DNA of 64,000 bases from Christiangramia sediminis (GTDB lineage: Bacteria > Bacteroidota > Bacteroidia > Flavobacteriales > Flavobacteriaceae). The notes beneath the pieces are model-generated. The model did no database searches, had not been told where the DNA came from, and saw only the letters and a list, made by a program, of their open reading frames with translations. Below, piece by piece: positions 17,125 through 26,861 of the stretch (the stretch's first letter is position 1; each line of letters starts with the position of its first letter). The DNA is taken from contig NZ_JAJBZG010000004.1 of assembly GCF_020552705.1 (NCBI RefSeq), forward strand, positions 143,435 to 207,434, in the 5' to 3' direction. The position numbers and the translations under genes are program-made.

Positions 17125-17871
17125 TTAGTTTGCTTCAATTAGTTTACGGTTTCTCGCACGTTGTACCCATATAATAAGCCCAACTACGATAAGAGCCATT
17201 GGAGAAAGCAACATTAAACCGTTATTCTCATAACCCAGTGCATAAAGACCTGTAGAATCAGCAAGCGTAGCTCCTTTATGACCAAGAACTTCAAATCCGA
17301 ATAATTTTCCGGAACCTAAAAGTTCTCTAAAGAAAGCAACGATGATTAAAATAAGTCCGTATCCTGCGGCATTACCAATACCATCAAGGAAAGATTTATA
17401 AACTCCATTCCCGAGTGCAAAGGCTTCCAAACGACCCATTACAATACAGTTAGTAATAATAAGACCTATAAATACTGAAAGTTGTTTACTTACATCATAG
17501 GCGTAAGCTTTCAATATCTGATCTACCAGAATAACCAGTGACGCTACAACCACCAGCTGAACAATGATCCTGATCCTACTTGGGATCAAATTACGTAACA
17601 TGGAGATTATCATGTTACTAAATGCCATTACCGCCATTACCGCTATAGCCATAACTACCGCCGGTTCCAGCTGCACTGTAATCGCAAGTGCAGAACAAAT
17701 ACCAAGAACCTGTACGGTAATCGGGTTGTTATCATCTAAAGGATCTGATAGTAATTTTCTATTCCCTTTGGAAAGAAAATGCTCTTTTTCTTCAGAATCT
17801 GAAAGAAAAAGGATCATTTCCTGTTTCTTCTCTTCCTCTTTAGCAGAGTTATATTTTTTCTCTTTAGCCAT
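17125..17871 (-). CDS. nqrD: NQR subunit D
   Basis: An inner-membrane subunit of Na+-NQR, partner of NqrE. Conserved Cys-containing segments [11 protein letters not shown] and [15 protein letters not shown] are visible, with six hydrophobic segments. At 248 residues it is about 35 longer than typical NqrD, owing to a charged N-terminal extension (about residues 1-40, rich in Lys and Glu) that would lie in the cytoplasm. Confidence 0.95.
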   Translation of the reverse strand: MAKEKKYNSAKEEEKKQEMILFLSDSEEKEHFLSKGNRKLLSDPLDDNNPITVQVLGICSALAITVQLEPAVVMAIAVMAVMAFSNMIISMLRNLIPSRIRIIVQLVVVASLVILVDQILKAYAYDVSKQLSVFIGLIITNCIVMGRLEAFALGNGVYKSFLDGIGNAAGYGLILIIVAFFRELLGSGKLFGFEVLGHKGATLADSTGLYALGYENNGLMLLSPMALIVVGLIIWVQRARNRKLIEAN

Positions 17872-17874
17872 AAT

Positions 17875-18618
17875 TTATTTTATTGCTACTTTAATATCTT
17901 TTTGCTTCTCAAAATAAGGTAAATAACGTTTTAACCTTTCTGAGATCATATCTGAAACACCATCCCCGGTAATTGTTGCTCCGGAAATCGCATCTACTTT
18001 ATTATCATCCTTATCTGAAGCATCAATGTTTCCTTTAACAACCGATACTCCTACAAGATTACCATTGGAATCAAAGATCTTCTCTTCTTCAAAAGCCTCT
18101 TTGAACCACTGCTTTGTGATCTCTGCACCAAGTCCTGGTGTTTCACCAAGGTGATCAAAGGTTGCTCCTTTTATGGTATTCACATCATCTTTAAGAGAAA
18201 TATATCCGAAGATCGCATTCCACAGTCCGTTACCTCTTAAAGGAAGTACGTAATATCTCTTACCCTCAACCTCCGCAATATAAAGTGGAAATGTTTGCTC
18301 TTCAACCGGTTTTTTCAGCTCTTTTGCCAAGTCTACCTCAAACGCATTTTTAGATTCGTCTACTTCACCATTTTGGTTCAGAGCCAGTTCTTCTACAATA
18401 TACTGATCATATAATTTCTGTGCTCCAGGTCTATCGGTTTCAATACCTACTGTAGCCAGAATGTTCTGCATTTTTTCCTGACGCACATTCTCACGTTGCG
18501 TTGGCTGTAAAGAAGTAGCAGTAAAAGCAAGTACTGAAGCTACCACCACTACAAGGATCACGGCGAACATAAAAGTATAGCCGTTGCTGTTTGTTTTATT
18601 TACTGATTTCTCTTCCAT
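17875..18618 (-). CDS. nqrC: NQR subunit C (FMN-binding)
   Basis: The periplasmic flavoprotein subunit: one N-terminal anchor helix (about 12-35) and an FMN-binding domain. FMN is covalently bound to Thr in the motif SGATIT (Thr215 by position here), the site used by ApbE. The family motif GLGAEITKQWF is also present. It starts 2 bases after the stop of nqrB. Confidence 0.96.
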   Translation of the reverse strand: MEEKSVNKTNSNGYTFMFAVILVVVVASVLAFTATSLQPTQRENVRQEKMQNILATVGIETDRPGAQKLYDQYIVEELALNQNGEVDESKNAFEVDLAKELKKPVEEQTFPLYIAEVEGKRYYVLPLRGNGLWNAIFGYISLKDDVNTIKGATFDHLGETPGLGAEITKQWFKEAFEEEKIFDSNGNLVGVSVVKGNIDASDKDDNKVDAISGATITGDGVSDMISERLKRYLPYFEKQKDIKVAIK

Positions 18619-18620
18619 AA

Positions 18621-19799
18621 CTATGCTGTTTCTACCTGAGGATTAGCAGTCTTAAGTCTTTTCTTTCTTCTATTCACATTAGCCTGAACCACATAATGAT
18701 CTATAGTAGGAGCGAATACATTCATCAATAGAATTCCCAGCATTACTCCTTCTGGATAAGCCGGATTGAATACACGAATCATTACCGATAAAAATCCGAT
18801 AAGAAATCCGTAGATCCATTTACCTTTCATCGTTTGAGCGGCAGATACAGGATCTGTTGCCATAAAGACGATACCAAAGGCCAATCCACCTACCATTAGA
18901 TGTAAATACCAGGGAAAGTTGGTAAGTGCATTACCTTCTAATCCTAATGAAGGAAGGGCATTAAAAATAAGACCCATGATCGCTGCACCAATAAAGGCAC
19001 TCAATATAATTCTCCAGCTTCCTACCTTAGTCAATACTAGCAGTAATGCTCCGGCAAGAATACAAATTACTGAAGTTTCAGCAATAGACCCTGGAATTAC
19101 TCCAGAAAACATGTTCATCGCTGAATAAGAGACATCTGATCCTGAGGCCAAAGTACCTAAGATAGTTTCTCCTGAAACTGCATCAACTTCATATGCATTA
19201 CTAACCCATACCGAGTTACCAGACATATAAGTAGGATACGCAAAGAATGCAAATGCCCTTGCTGTAAGCGCAGGATTTAAAATATTCATTCCAGTACCTC
19301 CAAATGCTTCTTTCCCCACTAGTACTGCAAATACTACAGATAATGCCACCATCCAAAGCGGAATATCTATTGGCATGATCATAGGGATAAGAAGTCCGGT
19401 TACCAAATAACCTTCATTCACTTCGTGACCTCTAAAGATCGCAAAGGCGAATTCAATACCAAGACCTACTCCATAAGATACGGCGATCATTGGTAAGATT
19501 TTCATTGCACCATGAAGAAAAGCGTCTAACGTCGTAAATGCTTCTCCTAATTGAGAATAATACTGGTACCCCCCGTTCCACATTCCGAAGATAAGTGCCG
19601 GAATTAAAGCAAGAACCACTGTGATCATGGTTCTTTTAAGGTCTACCGCATCACGAATATGAGCTCCTTTTTTTGTTGTATGATTAGGAGTAAAAAGAAA
19701 AGTATCCAAAGCATTAACCGCCGGGGCATATTTTTCTAATTTTTGTCCTTTGCTAAAAGGCTCCTTAATTTTATCTAATCGTTGTCTAATCCATTCCAT
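18621..19799 (-). CDS. nqrB: NQR subunit B
   Basis: The large membrane subunit of Na+-NQR, with about ten helices. It carries a covalent FMN and riboflavin in characterised enzymes and is part of the Na+ path. The family is clear from NALDTFLFTPNHTT, GGTGMNILNPALTARAFAFFAYP and MATDPVSAAQT. The probable flavin-attachment Thr lies in AVSGETILGT, a slight variant of the usual SGAT motif; this is my placement by analogy. The length (392) is a little under that of Vibrio NqrB. Confidence 0.96.
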   Translation of the reverse strand: MEWIRQRLDKIKEPFSKGQKLEKYAPAVNALDTFLFTPNHTTKKGAHIRDAVDLKRTMITVVLALIPALIFGMWNGGYQYYSQLGEAFTTLDAFLHGAMKILPMIAVSYGVGLGIEFAFAIFRGHEVNEGYLVTGLLIPMIMPIDIPLWMVALSVVFAVLVGKEAFGGTGMNILNPALTARAFAFFAYPTYMSGNSVWVSNAYEVDAVSGETILGTLASGSDVSYSAMNMFSGVIPGSIAETSVICILAGALLLVLTKVGSWRIILSAFIGAAIMGLIFNALPSLGLEGNALTNFPWYLHLMVGGLAFGIVFMATDPVSAAQTMKGKWIYGFLIGFLSVMIRVFNPAYPEGVMLGILLMNVFAPTIDHYVVQANVNRRKKRLKTANPQVETA

Positions 19800-19813
19800 A
19801 GTTCTTCAGCTTT

Positions 19814-21157
19814 TTAACCTACTTCAGTGATCATTAAATCCAGACCTAATCTAATTACTTCCTGAATTTCAATTTTAGAAGTATTCACATATTCTACCAA
19901 AGCAAAATCTTCAGGGGCTACTTCGTAGATTCCTAGATTTTCCATTTTCTCAATATCACCTGCCATACAGGCTTTAATAAGCTGCATAGGATATATATCC
20001 ATTGGCAGAACCTCTTCCATTTCTCCAGTTACCACCAAAGCACGTTCCTCCCCATTTAGGTTGGTAGTAGGCGTAAATTTTCTCTTCGGAAACAACCAGG
20101 ATAAAGAAGTATGTGAATTTGAATGAATGTGATTATATGTAAATGGCAACCAGCCAAACATTCGGTAATTATCACCTTCCGGGATCAAAGTCACTTCATT
20201 TTCAAAGAATCCAATATATTGTTTATTGGAAAGCTGAGTTCCCGTCAATACATCTCCTGAAATTATTCGAACTCCATCTGGAGCCTGACCAATAAGATCG
20301 GCCACATTTGCCCCTATAGTAGTTTGATAATATTTTCTGTCTTTTGCTTCACTTCCTGTCACCGCAATAGTACGATCGGCACGTAATTCACCGGTTAGAA
20401 AAACATTTCCTATAATGGCAACATCTTCAACACCAACCGTCCAAACAAACTCTCCTCTGTTAATAGGATCGATCTTATGGATCTGAATACCAACATTTCC
20501 GGCAGGATGCTCTCCTTTTACATGATGCAATTCAACTCCCTGAATATTTTTTAAATATTCCGCTGAACTATCATCTACAGAAACGTGTACTTTTCCCGGA
20601 GTTAGTTTTCTTAAAGCATTGATCCCTTCCTGAAATGCCGCAACCTTATCTTTAATGATAAAACCTTTATCGGCTGCAAGAGGAGCAGTAGTAACCGCTG
20701 AGATAAAAATAGCTTTAGGAGTGTCTTTTGGATCGGCAACGATATCGTAAGGTCGCTGATAGATAAAAGCACCACAACCGCTTTCCAGAATTTTTTCCTT
20801 TACGTCTTTAACGTCAGCTTTAGATGCATCTAATTTACCGAAATCACGATAAGCATCTTCGGCATCTGCCTCGATAATTACTTCAAGGATCCTTCTTTTA
20901 TCCCCTCTTTTAATTTCTTTAAGAACACCACTTACTGGCGTGGTAAAGCGAATTTGATCTGTATATTTTGAATAGAAAATCTCATCACCGGCAAGAAGTT
21001 TTGCTCCTTCTTTTACAACCATTTTAGGTACAACAGTGTGAAAATCTGGCGGTTTGATCGCGTAAGTCTTGGATCTTGGAGCCTTTACAAGCTCTTTTTC
21101 CGCCGCTCCTTCTAATCGCAGAGATAATCCTCTTTTAATTCGAATGTCTTTTGACAT
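19814..21157 (-). CDS. nqrA: NQR subunit A
   Basis: The cytoplasmic subunit A of Na+-NQR, 447 residues, first gene of the operon. The N-terminus (IRIKRGLSLRLEGAAEKE) has the family's IxxGLxLPIxG-like start, followed by the lipoyl/biotinyl-like region (GAKLLAGDEIFY). It is thought to take part in quinone access. A promoter with both -33 and -7 elements lies upstream at 21198-21230. Confidence 0.96.
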   Translation of the reverse strand: MSKDIRIKRGLSLRLEGAAEKELVKAPRSKTYAIKPPDFHTVVPKMVVKEGAKLLAGDEIFYSKYTDQIRFTTPVSGVLKEIKRGDKRRILEVIIEADAEDAYRDFGKLDASKADVKDVKEKILESGCGAFIYQRPYDIVADPKDTPKAIFISAVTTAPLAADKGFIIKDKVAAFQEGINALRKLTPGKVHVSVDDSSAEYLKNIQGVELHHVKGEHPAGNVGIQIHKIDPINRGEFVWTVGVEDVAIIGNVFLTGELRADRTIAVTGSEAKDRKYYQTTIGANVADLIGQAPDGVRIISGDVLTGTQLSNKQYIGFFENEVTLIPEGDNYRMFGWLPFTYNHIHSNSHTSLSWLFPKRKFTPTTNLNGEERALVVTGEMEEVLPMDIYPMQLIKACMAGDIEKMENLGIYEVAPEDFALVEYVNTSKIEIQEVIRLGLDLMITEVG

Positions 21158-21197
21158 AGGATGGAGTGTATGTTAAAATTTTTAGTTTAAAGTCGGG

Positions 21198-21230
21198 CAA
21201 ATTTAAGAATTTTCGCTCCATTTCTCCCAA
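21198..21230 (-). promoter_or_regulatory. Promoter of the nqr operon
   Basis: On the minus strand, TTG (21228-21230), 22 bases, then TAAATTTG (21198-21205): a full match to the flavobacterial TTG-N17-23-TAnnTTTG form. The ATG of nqrA is about 40 bases downstream. Confidence 0.65.
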
Positions 21231-21294
21231 CAATTAGAAGAATTTTACTTTGAGCAACTGTTAAAATAATTTCACTGAAAATGCTTATTTCTAT

Positions 21295-21302
21295 TAACTT
21301 TG
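21295..21302 (+). promoter_or_regulatory. -7 box TAACTTTG upstream of the T9SS plug gene
   Basis: A perfect TAnnTTTG match, 16 bases before the ATG at 21319. No clear -33 TTG. It is divergent from the nqr promoter. Confidence 0.5.
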
Positions 21303-21318
21303 TTTATAATTAAATTTT

Positions 21319-22572
21319 ATGAAAGTTTTTCTATTCATCTTTTTTCTGGGAGGAATATATTTTTCAGGCCTTGCGCAGGTTGCTGAAGAAACGCCTCCCC
21401 CTACATTTATAAGAACTATACTATTTCAGGGAGATTCTGTGGAAAATACCGGCAACCCGATTATTAGGCTGGGGAGCCGAATTAACCTCAGCTTTGACGA
21501 TATTATAGGAGATGAAGCAGATTATTATTACCGTATAGAACATTATAATTTTGACTGGACACCCAGCCAGCTTTCCAAAAATGAGTATATGGAAGGTTTT
21601 GATGACGTAAGGATCATACAATACACCAATGCCCTCAACACCCTTCAGCCCTATACTCATTATGAGTTATCTATACCTAACAATAATGTAAAGCAACTAA
21701 TAGTTTCCGGAAACTATCTTTTGAGTGTTTTTAATTCCAACCGTGAACTGGTTTTTTCCAGAAAATTTATGGTCTACGAACCCATTGCTCAGATAAGTGC
21801 TGAAGTTAAAAGGTCCCGGGATCTAAATTTTATCGATGAGAAACAGGTGGTTAATTTCAGTATAAATTCCCCCGATCTTCTTTTGAAAAATCCAGATCAG
21901 AATGTAATGGTAAGCCTTGTCCAGAATTTTAATCTCAAACTTGCCATCACCGATCTAAAACCGCAATACACCATCGCCAACGAACTTATCTACCGTTATG
22001 ACACTGAATCATCCTTTTGGGGAGGGAATGAATTTCTTCAATTTGATAATAAAGAGATAAGGGTAAGCACTTCAGATATTTCCAGCGTGGAACTGGGGGA
22101 ACTTTATCATCATTTTCTGTTTCTGGATTTCACCAGAAAAAATCAGCCCTATACCTACAATCCTGATATTAATGGTGGATTTGTGGTGAGAAATATCCAG
22201 GCGCAAAATTCAGATACTGAAGCAGATTATATTTGGATGCATTTTCGATTGAAAAATTATGATATTATTGAAGATGGCGAAATACATCTCTATGGCGGTT
22301 TCAATAATTTTGAACTGGATAAAAGCACTTTATTGACCTATAACGAAAAATCCGGATATTACGAAGGCGCAAGATTATTTAAGCAAGGGTATTATAATTA
22401 CAAGTATGTTCTTTTAAACGAAGAAGGTAGTATTGACGATGGCTTTATAAGTGGAAATTTTGATGAGACTGAAAATGTATACACTATTATGGTCTACTAT
22501 CGCACTCCGGGCGCACGCTATGATCGTCTAATTGGTGTTGGATACGCAAACTCTGAAAATATTCGAAACTAA
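21319..22572 (+). CDS. Type IX secretion system plug protein (DUF5103)
   Basis: A 417-residue exported protein (signal peptide about 1-19, ending near GLAQ) of the DUF5103 family. A family member caps the periplasmic side of the SprA translocon in Flavobacterium johnsoniae and keeps the channel closed between cargoes. Visible features are beta-rich repeats, YYRIEHYNFDWTPSQL near residue 75, a WMHFRL segment, and an E-set/CBM-like end with YGGFNNFELD and GYYNYKYVLLNE. It fits the T9SS cargo genes further along. DUF3667 starts 12 bases later. Confidence 0.85.
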   Translation: MKVFLFIFFLGGIYFSGLAQVAEETPPPTFIRTILFQGDSVENTGNPIIRLGSRINLSFDDIIGDEADYYYRIEHYNFDWTPSQLSKNEYMEGFDDVRIIQYTNALNTLQPYTHYELSIPNNNVKQLIVSGNYLLSVFNSNRELVFSRKFMVYEPIAQISAEVKRSRDLNFIDEKQVVNFSINSPDLLLKNPDQNVMVSLVQNFNLKLAITDLKPQYTIANELIYRYDTESSFWGGNEFLQFDNKEIRVSTSDISSVELGELYHHFLFLDFTRKNQPYTYNPDINGGFVVRNIQAQNSDTEADYIWMHFRLKNYDIIEDGEIHLYGGFNNFELDKSTLLTYNEKSGYYEGARLFKQGYYNYKYVLLNEEGSIDDGFISGNFDETENVYTIMVYYRTPGARYDRLIGVGYANSENIRN

Positions 22573-22584
22573 TTCTTATTTCCA

Positions 22585-23697
22585 ATGTCGGAAAAATTTG
22601 AAAAGAAGGATGCACTTTATAAATATCGCGGAGAAACCTGTCTCAACTGTGAACTTCCATTAGATAAAAGCGATCATTTTTGCCCGAATTGCGGCCAGGT
22701 AAACAGTACAAAGAAACTCAATTTTAGCGATTTCTTTCTGGAATTATTTTCCGGACTATTCGCTTATGATTCGAGATTCCAAAGAACCTTACGAGTACTT
22801 TTATTTAAGCCGGGGAAAATTTCAAAGGATTACATAAGAGGAAAAAGGATGCGTTATGCCAATCCTTTTCGCTTCTACTTAAGCGCCTCTATCGTATTTT
22901 TTCTAATCGCGGGATTTTCTGACAGGTTTGAGGGCGTGAATTTGCAGGAACAGGATGAAAATTTTCGAAATGAAGTCACCAAAATTCAGCAGGACACCAC
23001 GCTTCAGTCTGAAATCAATGAGATCCCTGCTTTAAAACAGAACAATATTCAACTGGATTCTTTAATAAAGAACATTCCAACTAAGCAGGAAAAAGATTCT
23101 TATCTGGATGATTATCATACGCAGCAGGAATTGGATACTATGAATTACCTGAATCGTAATTTTAGTAAGCTTACAGTTTTTTATCGGTATTACAGGGCTA
23201 CCAAAGAAATTTCTGCGGAAGCGGTAATGACGGAACTTGAATACCCAAAAACTAAATGGAATTACTGGCTCTATGAAAAAGCTATAAAATTTAACCTGAT
23301 CTATGCCAACCCAAAGATCTTTGCAGACTACTTTATAAGTAAACTTCCATTCATCATTTTCTTTTACCTACCAGTTTTCGCCTTGTTTATCTGGTTGCTT
23401 TACCTAAGGCGTCCATTTAATTATATGGAACATCTTGTATTTGCATTTCATGTGCAAACCACACTCTTTGTCCTTTATATAATAGCTTATTCTCTCGACT
23501 ATCTTTTAAATTCAAATTGGGGCTTTGGGCTTGCCAATACGGTGTTTATATTCTATTTATACAAAGCATTACGCAATTTTTACGGACAGGGTCGTGTTAA
23601 AACGATTTTAAAATTCGTATTACTGAACATTATATTCTTTACATTAGCTGTGATCGCAGCAATTATCGCTATAATTGTTTCATTCTCAATTTTTTAA
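22585..23697 (+). CDS. DUF3667 membrane protein with zinc ribbon
   Basis: A 370-residue protein with an N-terminal four-Cys zinc ribbon (C19, C22, C33, C36) followed by the DUF3667 block FRVLLFKPGKIS-like (RTLRVLLFKPGKISKDYIRGKR). Hydrophobic segments lie near residues 95-112, 245-270, 285-310 and 340-365. Between the first two is a long Gln/Asp-rich soluble stretch. The function is unknown. The gene is packed between the plug gene and apaG (2-base gap), so it probably belongs to one transcript. Confidence 0.82.
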   Translation: MSEKFEKKDALYKYRGETCLNCELPLDKSDHFCPNCGQVNSTKKLNFSDFFLELFSGLFAYDSRFQRTLRVLLFKPGKISKDYIRGKRMRYANPFRFYLSASIVFFLIAGFSDRFEGVNLQEQDENFRNEVTKIQQDTTLQSEINEIPALKQNNIQLDSLIKNIPTKQEKDSYLDDYHTQQELDTMNYLNRNFSKLTVFYRYYRATKEISAEAVMTELEYPKTKWNYWLYEKAIKFNLIYANPKIFADYFISKLPFIIFFYLPVFALFIWLLYLRRPFNYMEHLVFAFHVQTTLFVLYIIAYSLDYLLNSNWGFGLANTVFIFYLYKALRNFYGQGRVKTILKFVLLNIIFFTLAVIAAIIAIIVSFSIF

Positions 23698-23699
23698 AA

Positions 23700-24086
23700 A
23701 TGATCCAGCAAGTAACCAGGGGTATAAAAATTTCAGTCGAAACTCATTTCGAAGGAAGCTTTTATAAGGAATATAAAATGCAATTCGCATTTGGTTACAA
23801 GATCACTATCGAGAACCAAAGTAACAATTCAGTAAAATTGGAATCGCGATTCTGGGAAATAAAGGATGCCTTAAATGTCACTAAGATTGTTTCCGGAGAA
23901 GGTGTGGTAGGAAGAAAACCTGTTCTAAAACCCGGAGAAAAACATACCTACCAGAGCGGATGCTTATTAACCGGACCCATGGGAGCTATGAAAGGTCACT
24001 ATAACATGATAAATCTGGATACTACTCAAAATTTTAAGGTGAAGATCCCTTCCTTCAAATTAAGTGTTTCTCATGTTTTAAACTGA
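23700..24086 (+). CDS. apaG: ApaG family protein
   Basis: A 128-residue single-domain fibronectin-III-like protein. The signature blocks are YTIxIENQ-like (FGYKITIENQSNNSVKLESRFWEI), VSGEGVVGRKPVLKPGEKHTY and the MKGHYNM segment. ApaG was linked to Co2+/Mg2+ resistance in Salmonella, but its biochemical role is unclear. The last 16 bases overlap the converging NRDE gene. Confidence 0.92.
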   Translation: MIQQVTRGIKISVETHFEGSFYKEYKMQFAFGYKITIENQSNNSVKLESRFWEIKDALNVTKIVSGEGVVGRKPVLKPGEKHTYQSGCLLTGPMGAMKGHYNMINLDTTQNFKVKIPSFKLSVSHVLN

Positions 24087-24790
24087 AGAAAATTTTCAGT
24101 CACCTCTTTTGTAATTAGACTTTTATACCAGAATTTTAATTCCTTAGGTGAATTGTATACCTGAGTTATACTTTGTGTTTTTAGAAAACCACGGTCGATG
24201 ATAAGATCAAATTGCTTGTTACCCTCTCCTCCCTTATGATGAAAATCAAGTAAAGTCTCCGAAGAAAAACCTTCAGACTCTTTTAAATCTTTGAACCATT
24301 TAACCCGGGAAGCCTTCATTTCTTTCGAATATAATGGAGATGAAGACCAGATATGTTCTTTCATGGGAAGTTTGGTCACGTTTCGATTATTTCCATCCCA
24401 TAATAATTCATAAAAAGCAAGTCCGTTATGCCAGTCTACAACAATCATGGTGAAAGGCTCTATATCATCCAGGTCATAATTGCCAAATAGCTCTTTCAGT
24501 TTATTTCCGGCCAGAAAATCTTTTACGACCACTCCCCTGCTTTTACGATATTCCGGTTTTCTAACGTGGGGTTTTTCGGCTCCATTCATCAGGCAGATAC
24601 AACGTAAATTTTCACTTACCCCAATCCAGGTGCCTCCTGCCTGTTCATCTTTCGGAAAAAAAAGGCTTTTTCCTTTGTAAACTTCTTTCTTTGGAGGAAG
24701 CGTAGTTCTGCTTACAGCTTCATCCCTATTAGAAGTGAGTATAAAACCATTCATGGAGTCTGGATGGGGAACCAATGTGATTGTGCACAT
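24071..24790 (-). CDS. NRDE/TANGO2 family protein
   Basis: A 239-residue protein of the NRDE (TANGO2) family. It begins MCTITLVPHP and contains the eponymous SNRDEAVSRTT motif; Cys2 after Met removal could act as an N-terminal nucleophile, as in Ntn hydrolases, which is an inference. Other marks are GGTWIGVSENLRCICLMNG and the C-terminal SITQVYNS. Its cellular role in bacteria is not established. It runs convergent to apaG with a 16-base overlap. Confidence 0.85.
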   Translation of the reverse strand: MCTITLVPHPDSMNGFILTSNRDEAVSRTTLPPKKEVYKGKSLFFPKDEQAGGTWIGVSENLRCICLMNGAEKPHVRKPEYRKSRGVVVKDFLAGNKLKELFGNYDLDDIEPFTMIVVDWHNGLAFYELLWDGNNRNVTKLPMKEHIWSSSPLYSKEMKASRVKWFKDLKESEGFSSETLLDFHHKGGEGNKQFDLIIDRGFLKTQSITQVYNSPKELKFWYKSLITKEVTENFLQFKT

Positions 24791-24882
24791 GTTTAAGTCT
24801 CAAAAATTTTAAGGAAAATTACAAAAAAAGTTAAGCTTTCGTGAAGTGAGCTTACTTCTTATTTCAAACCACTTTATTTTTT

Positions 24883-24890
24883 TACCTTTA
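24883..24890 (+). promoter_or_regulatory. Possible -7 box TACCTTTA upstream of pruA
   Basis: Seven of eight matches to TAnnTTTG, 40 bases before the pruA ATG. No -33 TTG seen. Confidence 0.3.
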
Positions 24891-24930
24891 ACGGAATTAA
24901 AATATACTAGAAAAAACAAAAATAATATTT

Positions 24931-26574
24931 ATGGGAAAAGGATTTTTTCACGTTCCGGTCGCTGTTAATGAACCAGTTAAGAGTTATGAGCCAGGAACAC
25001 CAGAAAGAGAAGAAGTATTACTTACTTATAAAGATCTATGGAACGCAAATACTGAAGTTCCACTATATATTGGATCTGAAGAAATAAAAACAGGTGACAC
25101 CAAAACTATAAATCCTCCCCACGATCATAAACATGTAGTGGGAACATATCATCTGGCTAATAAAAAACATGTAGAAAAGGCAATTGCTGAATCCCTGGAA
25201 GCCAGAAAGAAATGGTCCAAATTAGAATGGGAACAACGTGCTGCTATTTTTCTTAAAGCAGCAGATCTTATTGCCGGACCATACCGACAAAAAATGAATG
25301 CTGCCACTATGATTGGGCAGTCCAAAAATATTTATCAGGCTGAGATAGATTCTGCCTGTGAAATCTGTGATTTCCTCCGTTTTAATGTGGAGTATATGAC
25401 GCAGCTATATAACGAACAACCGGAATCTTCTGAGGGATGCTGGAACCGCGTAGAATATAGACCTCTTGAAGGATTTGTATACGCGATCACTCCTTTTAAC
25501 TTTACCGCAATCGCAGGTAACCTTCCTACCAGTGCAGCCCTTATGGGAAATGTTGCTGTTTGGAAACCTAGTGACAGCCAGATGCTATCTGCTCAGGTTC
25601 TTATGGAAGTATTTAAGGAAGCCGGAGTTCCAGATGGTGTTATTAATATGATCAATGGTGACCCTGAAATGATCACTGATACCGTACTTGCAAGTCCTGA
25701 TTTTGCCGGAATTCATTTTACCGGAAGTACAGATGTATTTAAAGGTATCTGGTCGAAAATTGGTAATAACATCCAGAAGTATAAAACATACCCTAGAATT
25801 GTTGGTGAAACAGGAGGTAAAGATTTTATTCTTGCCCATCCAACTGCCAAAGCTAAACAAGTAGCTACGGCAATTTCCAGAGGTGCTTTTGAATACCAGG
25901 GGCAGAAATGTAGTGCTGCTTCACGAGTATATATTCCAAAAAGCCTGTGGCCGGAAGTCAAAGATTTTGTGATAGAAGATGTTGAATCTTTCAAAATGGG
26001 ATCTCCGGAAGATATGACCAATTTTATCAATGCCGTTATTCACGAAAGTTCATTTGATAAATTGGCCAGTTATATAGATAAAGCCAAAAAAGATAAGAAT
26101 GCTGAGATCGTAGTAGGTGGTAATTATGATAAATCTAAAGGTTACTTTATCGAACCTACGGTGATTCTAACTACAGATCCTCACTACACTACCATGGAAA
26201 CTGAATTATTCGGACCAGTGGTAACTATCTATGTATACGACGATAAAAACTTTAGCGAAAAGAAATGGATTGATATCTGTGAAACTGTGGATAATACAAG
26301 TATTTACGGATTAACAGGAGCAATTTTATCTGGAGACCGTTATGCAGCTGCCCAGGCTACTGATTTACTTCAAAATGCGGCAGGTAATTTCTATATTAAT
26401 GATAAACCGACTGGGGCCGTAGTAGGTCAGCAACCATTCGGTGGAGCAAGATCCAGTGGTACCAATGATAAAGCCGGATCTAAGATGAACCTTATGAGAT
26501 GGATCTCTGTAAGATTGATCAAGGAAACTTTTGTTCCAGCGACAGATTACAGATACCCATTTATGGGAGAGTAA
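24931..26574 (+). CDS. pruA: L-glutamate gamma-semialdehyde dehydrogenase
   Basis: The second enzyme of proline breakdown: it oxidises glutamate semialdehyde (from pyrroline-5-carboxylate) to glutamate with NAD+. The 547 residues match the monofunctional PruA. The N-terminus GKGFFHVPVAVNEPVKSYEPG is typical. Catalytic Cys327 is in GQKCSAASR and the general-base Glu is in VGETGGKDF; the end has FGGARSSGTNDKAGS. No proline dehydrogenase gene lies next to it. A terminator follows. Confidence 0.96.
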   Translation: MGKGFFHVPVAVNEPVKSYEPGTPEREEVLLTYKDLWNANTEVPLYIGSEEIKTGDTKTINPPHDHKHVVGTYHLANKKHVEKAIAESLEARKKWSKLEWEQRAAIFLKAADLIAGPYRQKMNAATMIGQSKNIYQAEIDSACEICDFLRFNVEYMTQLYNEQPESSEGCWNRVEYRPLEGFVYAITPFNFTAIAGNLPTSAALMGNVAVWKPSDSQMLSAQVLMEVFKEAGVPDGVINMINGDPEMITDTVLASPDFAGIHFTGSTDVFKGIWSKIGNNIQKYKTYPRIVGETGGKDFILAHPTAKAKQVATAISRGAFEYQGQKCSAASRVYIPKSLWPEVKDFVIEDVESFKMGSPEDMTNFINAVIHESSFDKLASYIDKAKKDKNAEIVVGGNYDKSKGYFIEPTVILTTDPHYTTMETELFGPVVTIYVYDDKNFSEKKWIDICETVDNTSIYGLTGAILSGDRYAAAQATDLLQNAAGNFYINDKPTGAVVGQQPFGGARSSGTNDKAGSKMNLMRWISVRLIKETFVPATDYRYPFMGE

Positions 26575-26597
26575 TCACATAATACATACATTATTAC

Positions 26598-26626
26598 AAA
26601 CCGCTGTTTTCACAGCGGTTTTTTAT
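26598..26626 (+). terminator. Terminator after pruA
   Basis: A 10-bp stem, AAACCGCTGT at 26598-26607 and ACAGCGGTTT at 26612-26621, with a TTTC loop and a following T-run. Confidence 0.88.
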
Positions 26627-26861
26627 TTTTAGCTATATTCTACTGAATCATAACTAATTATAATTTTATACTAATCTTGTCGACTATTAACGTTTTTTAG
26701 CGAAAATTTAGGATTATTTAATATATTTCAGTTAAATTTATCTGCTAAACCACTTTCCCCCAATCAATTGTGATTTAGTATTTTTATTACAGCCCCACTG
26801 TTTATTGCCCCACAAAAGAGTACCCTACACGATTATTATTTGTATTTAAACCTTAGCAACT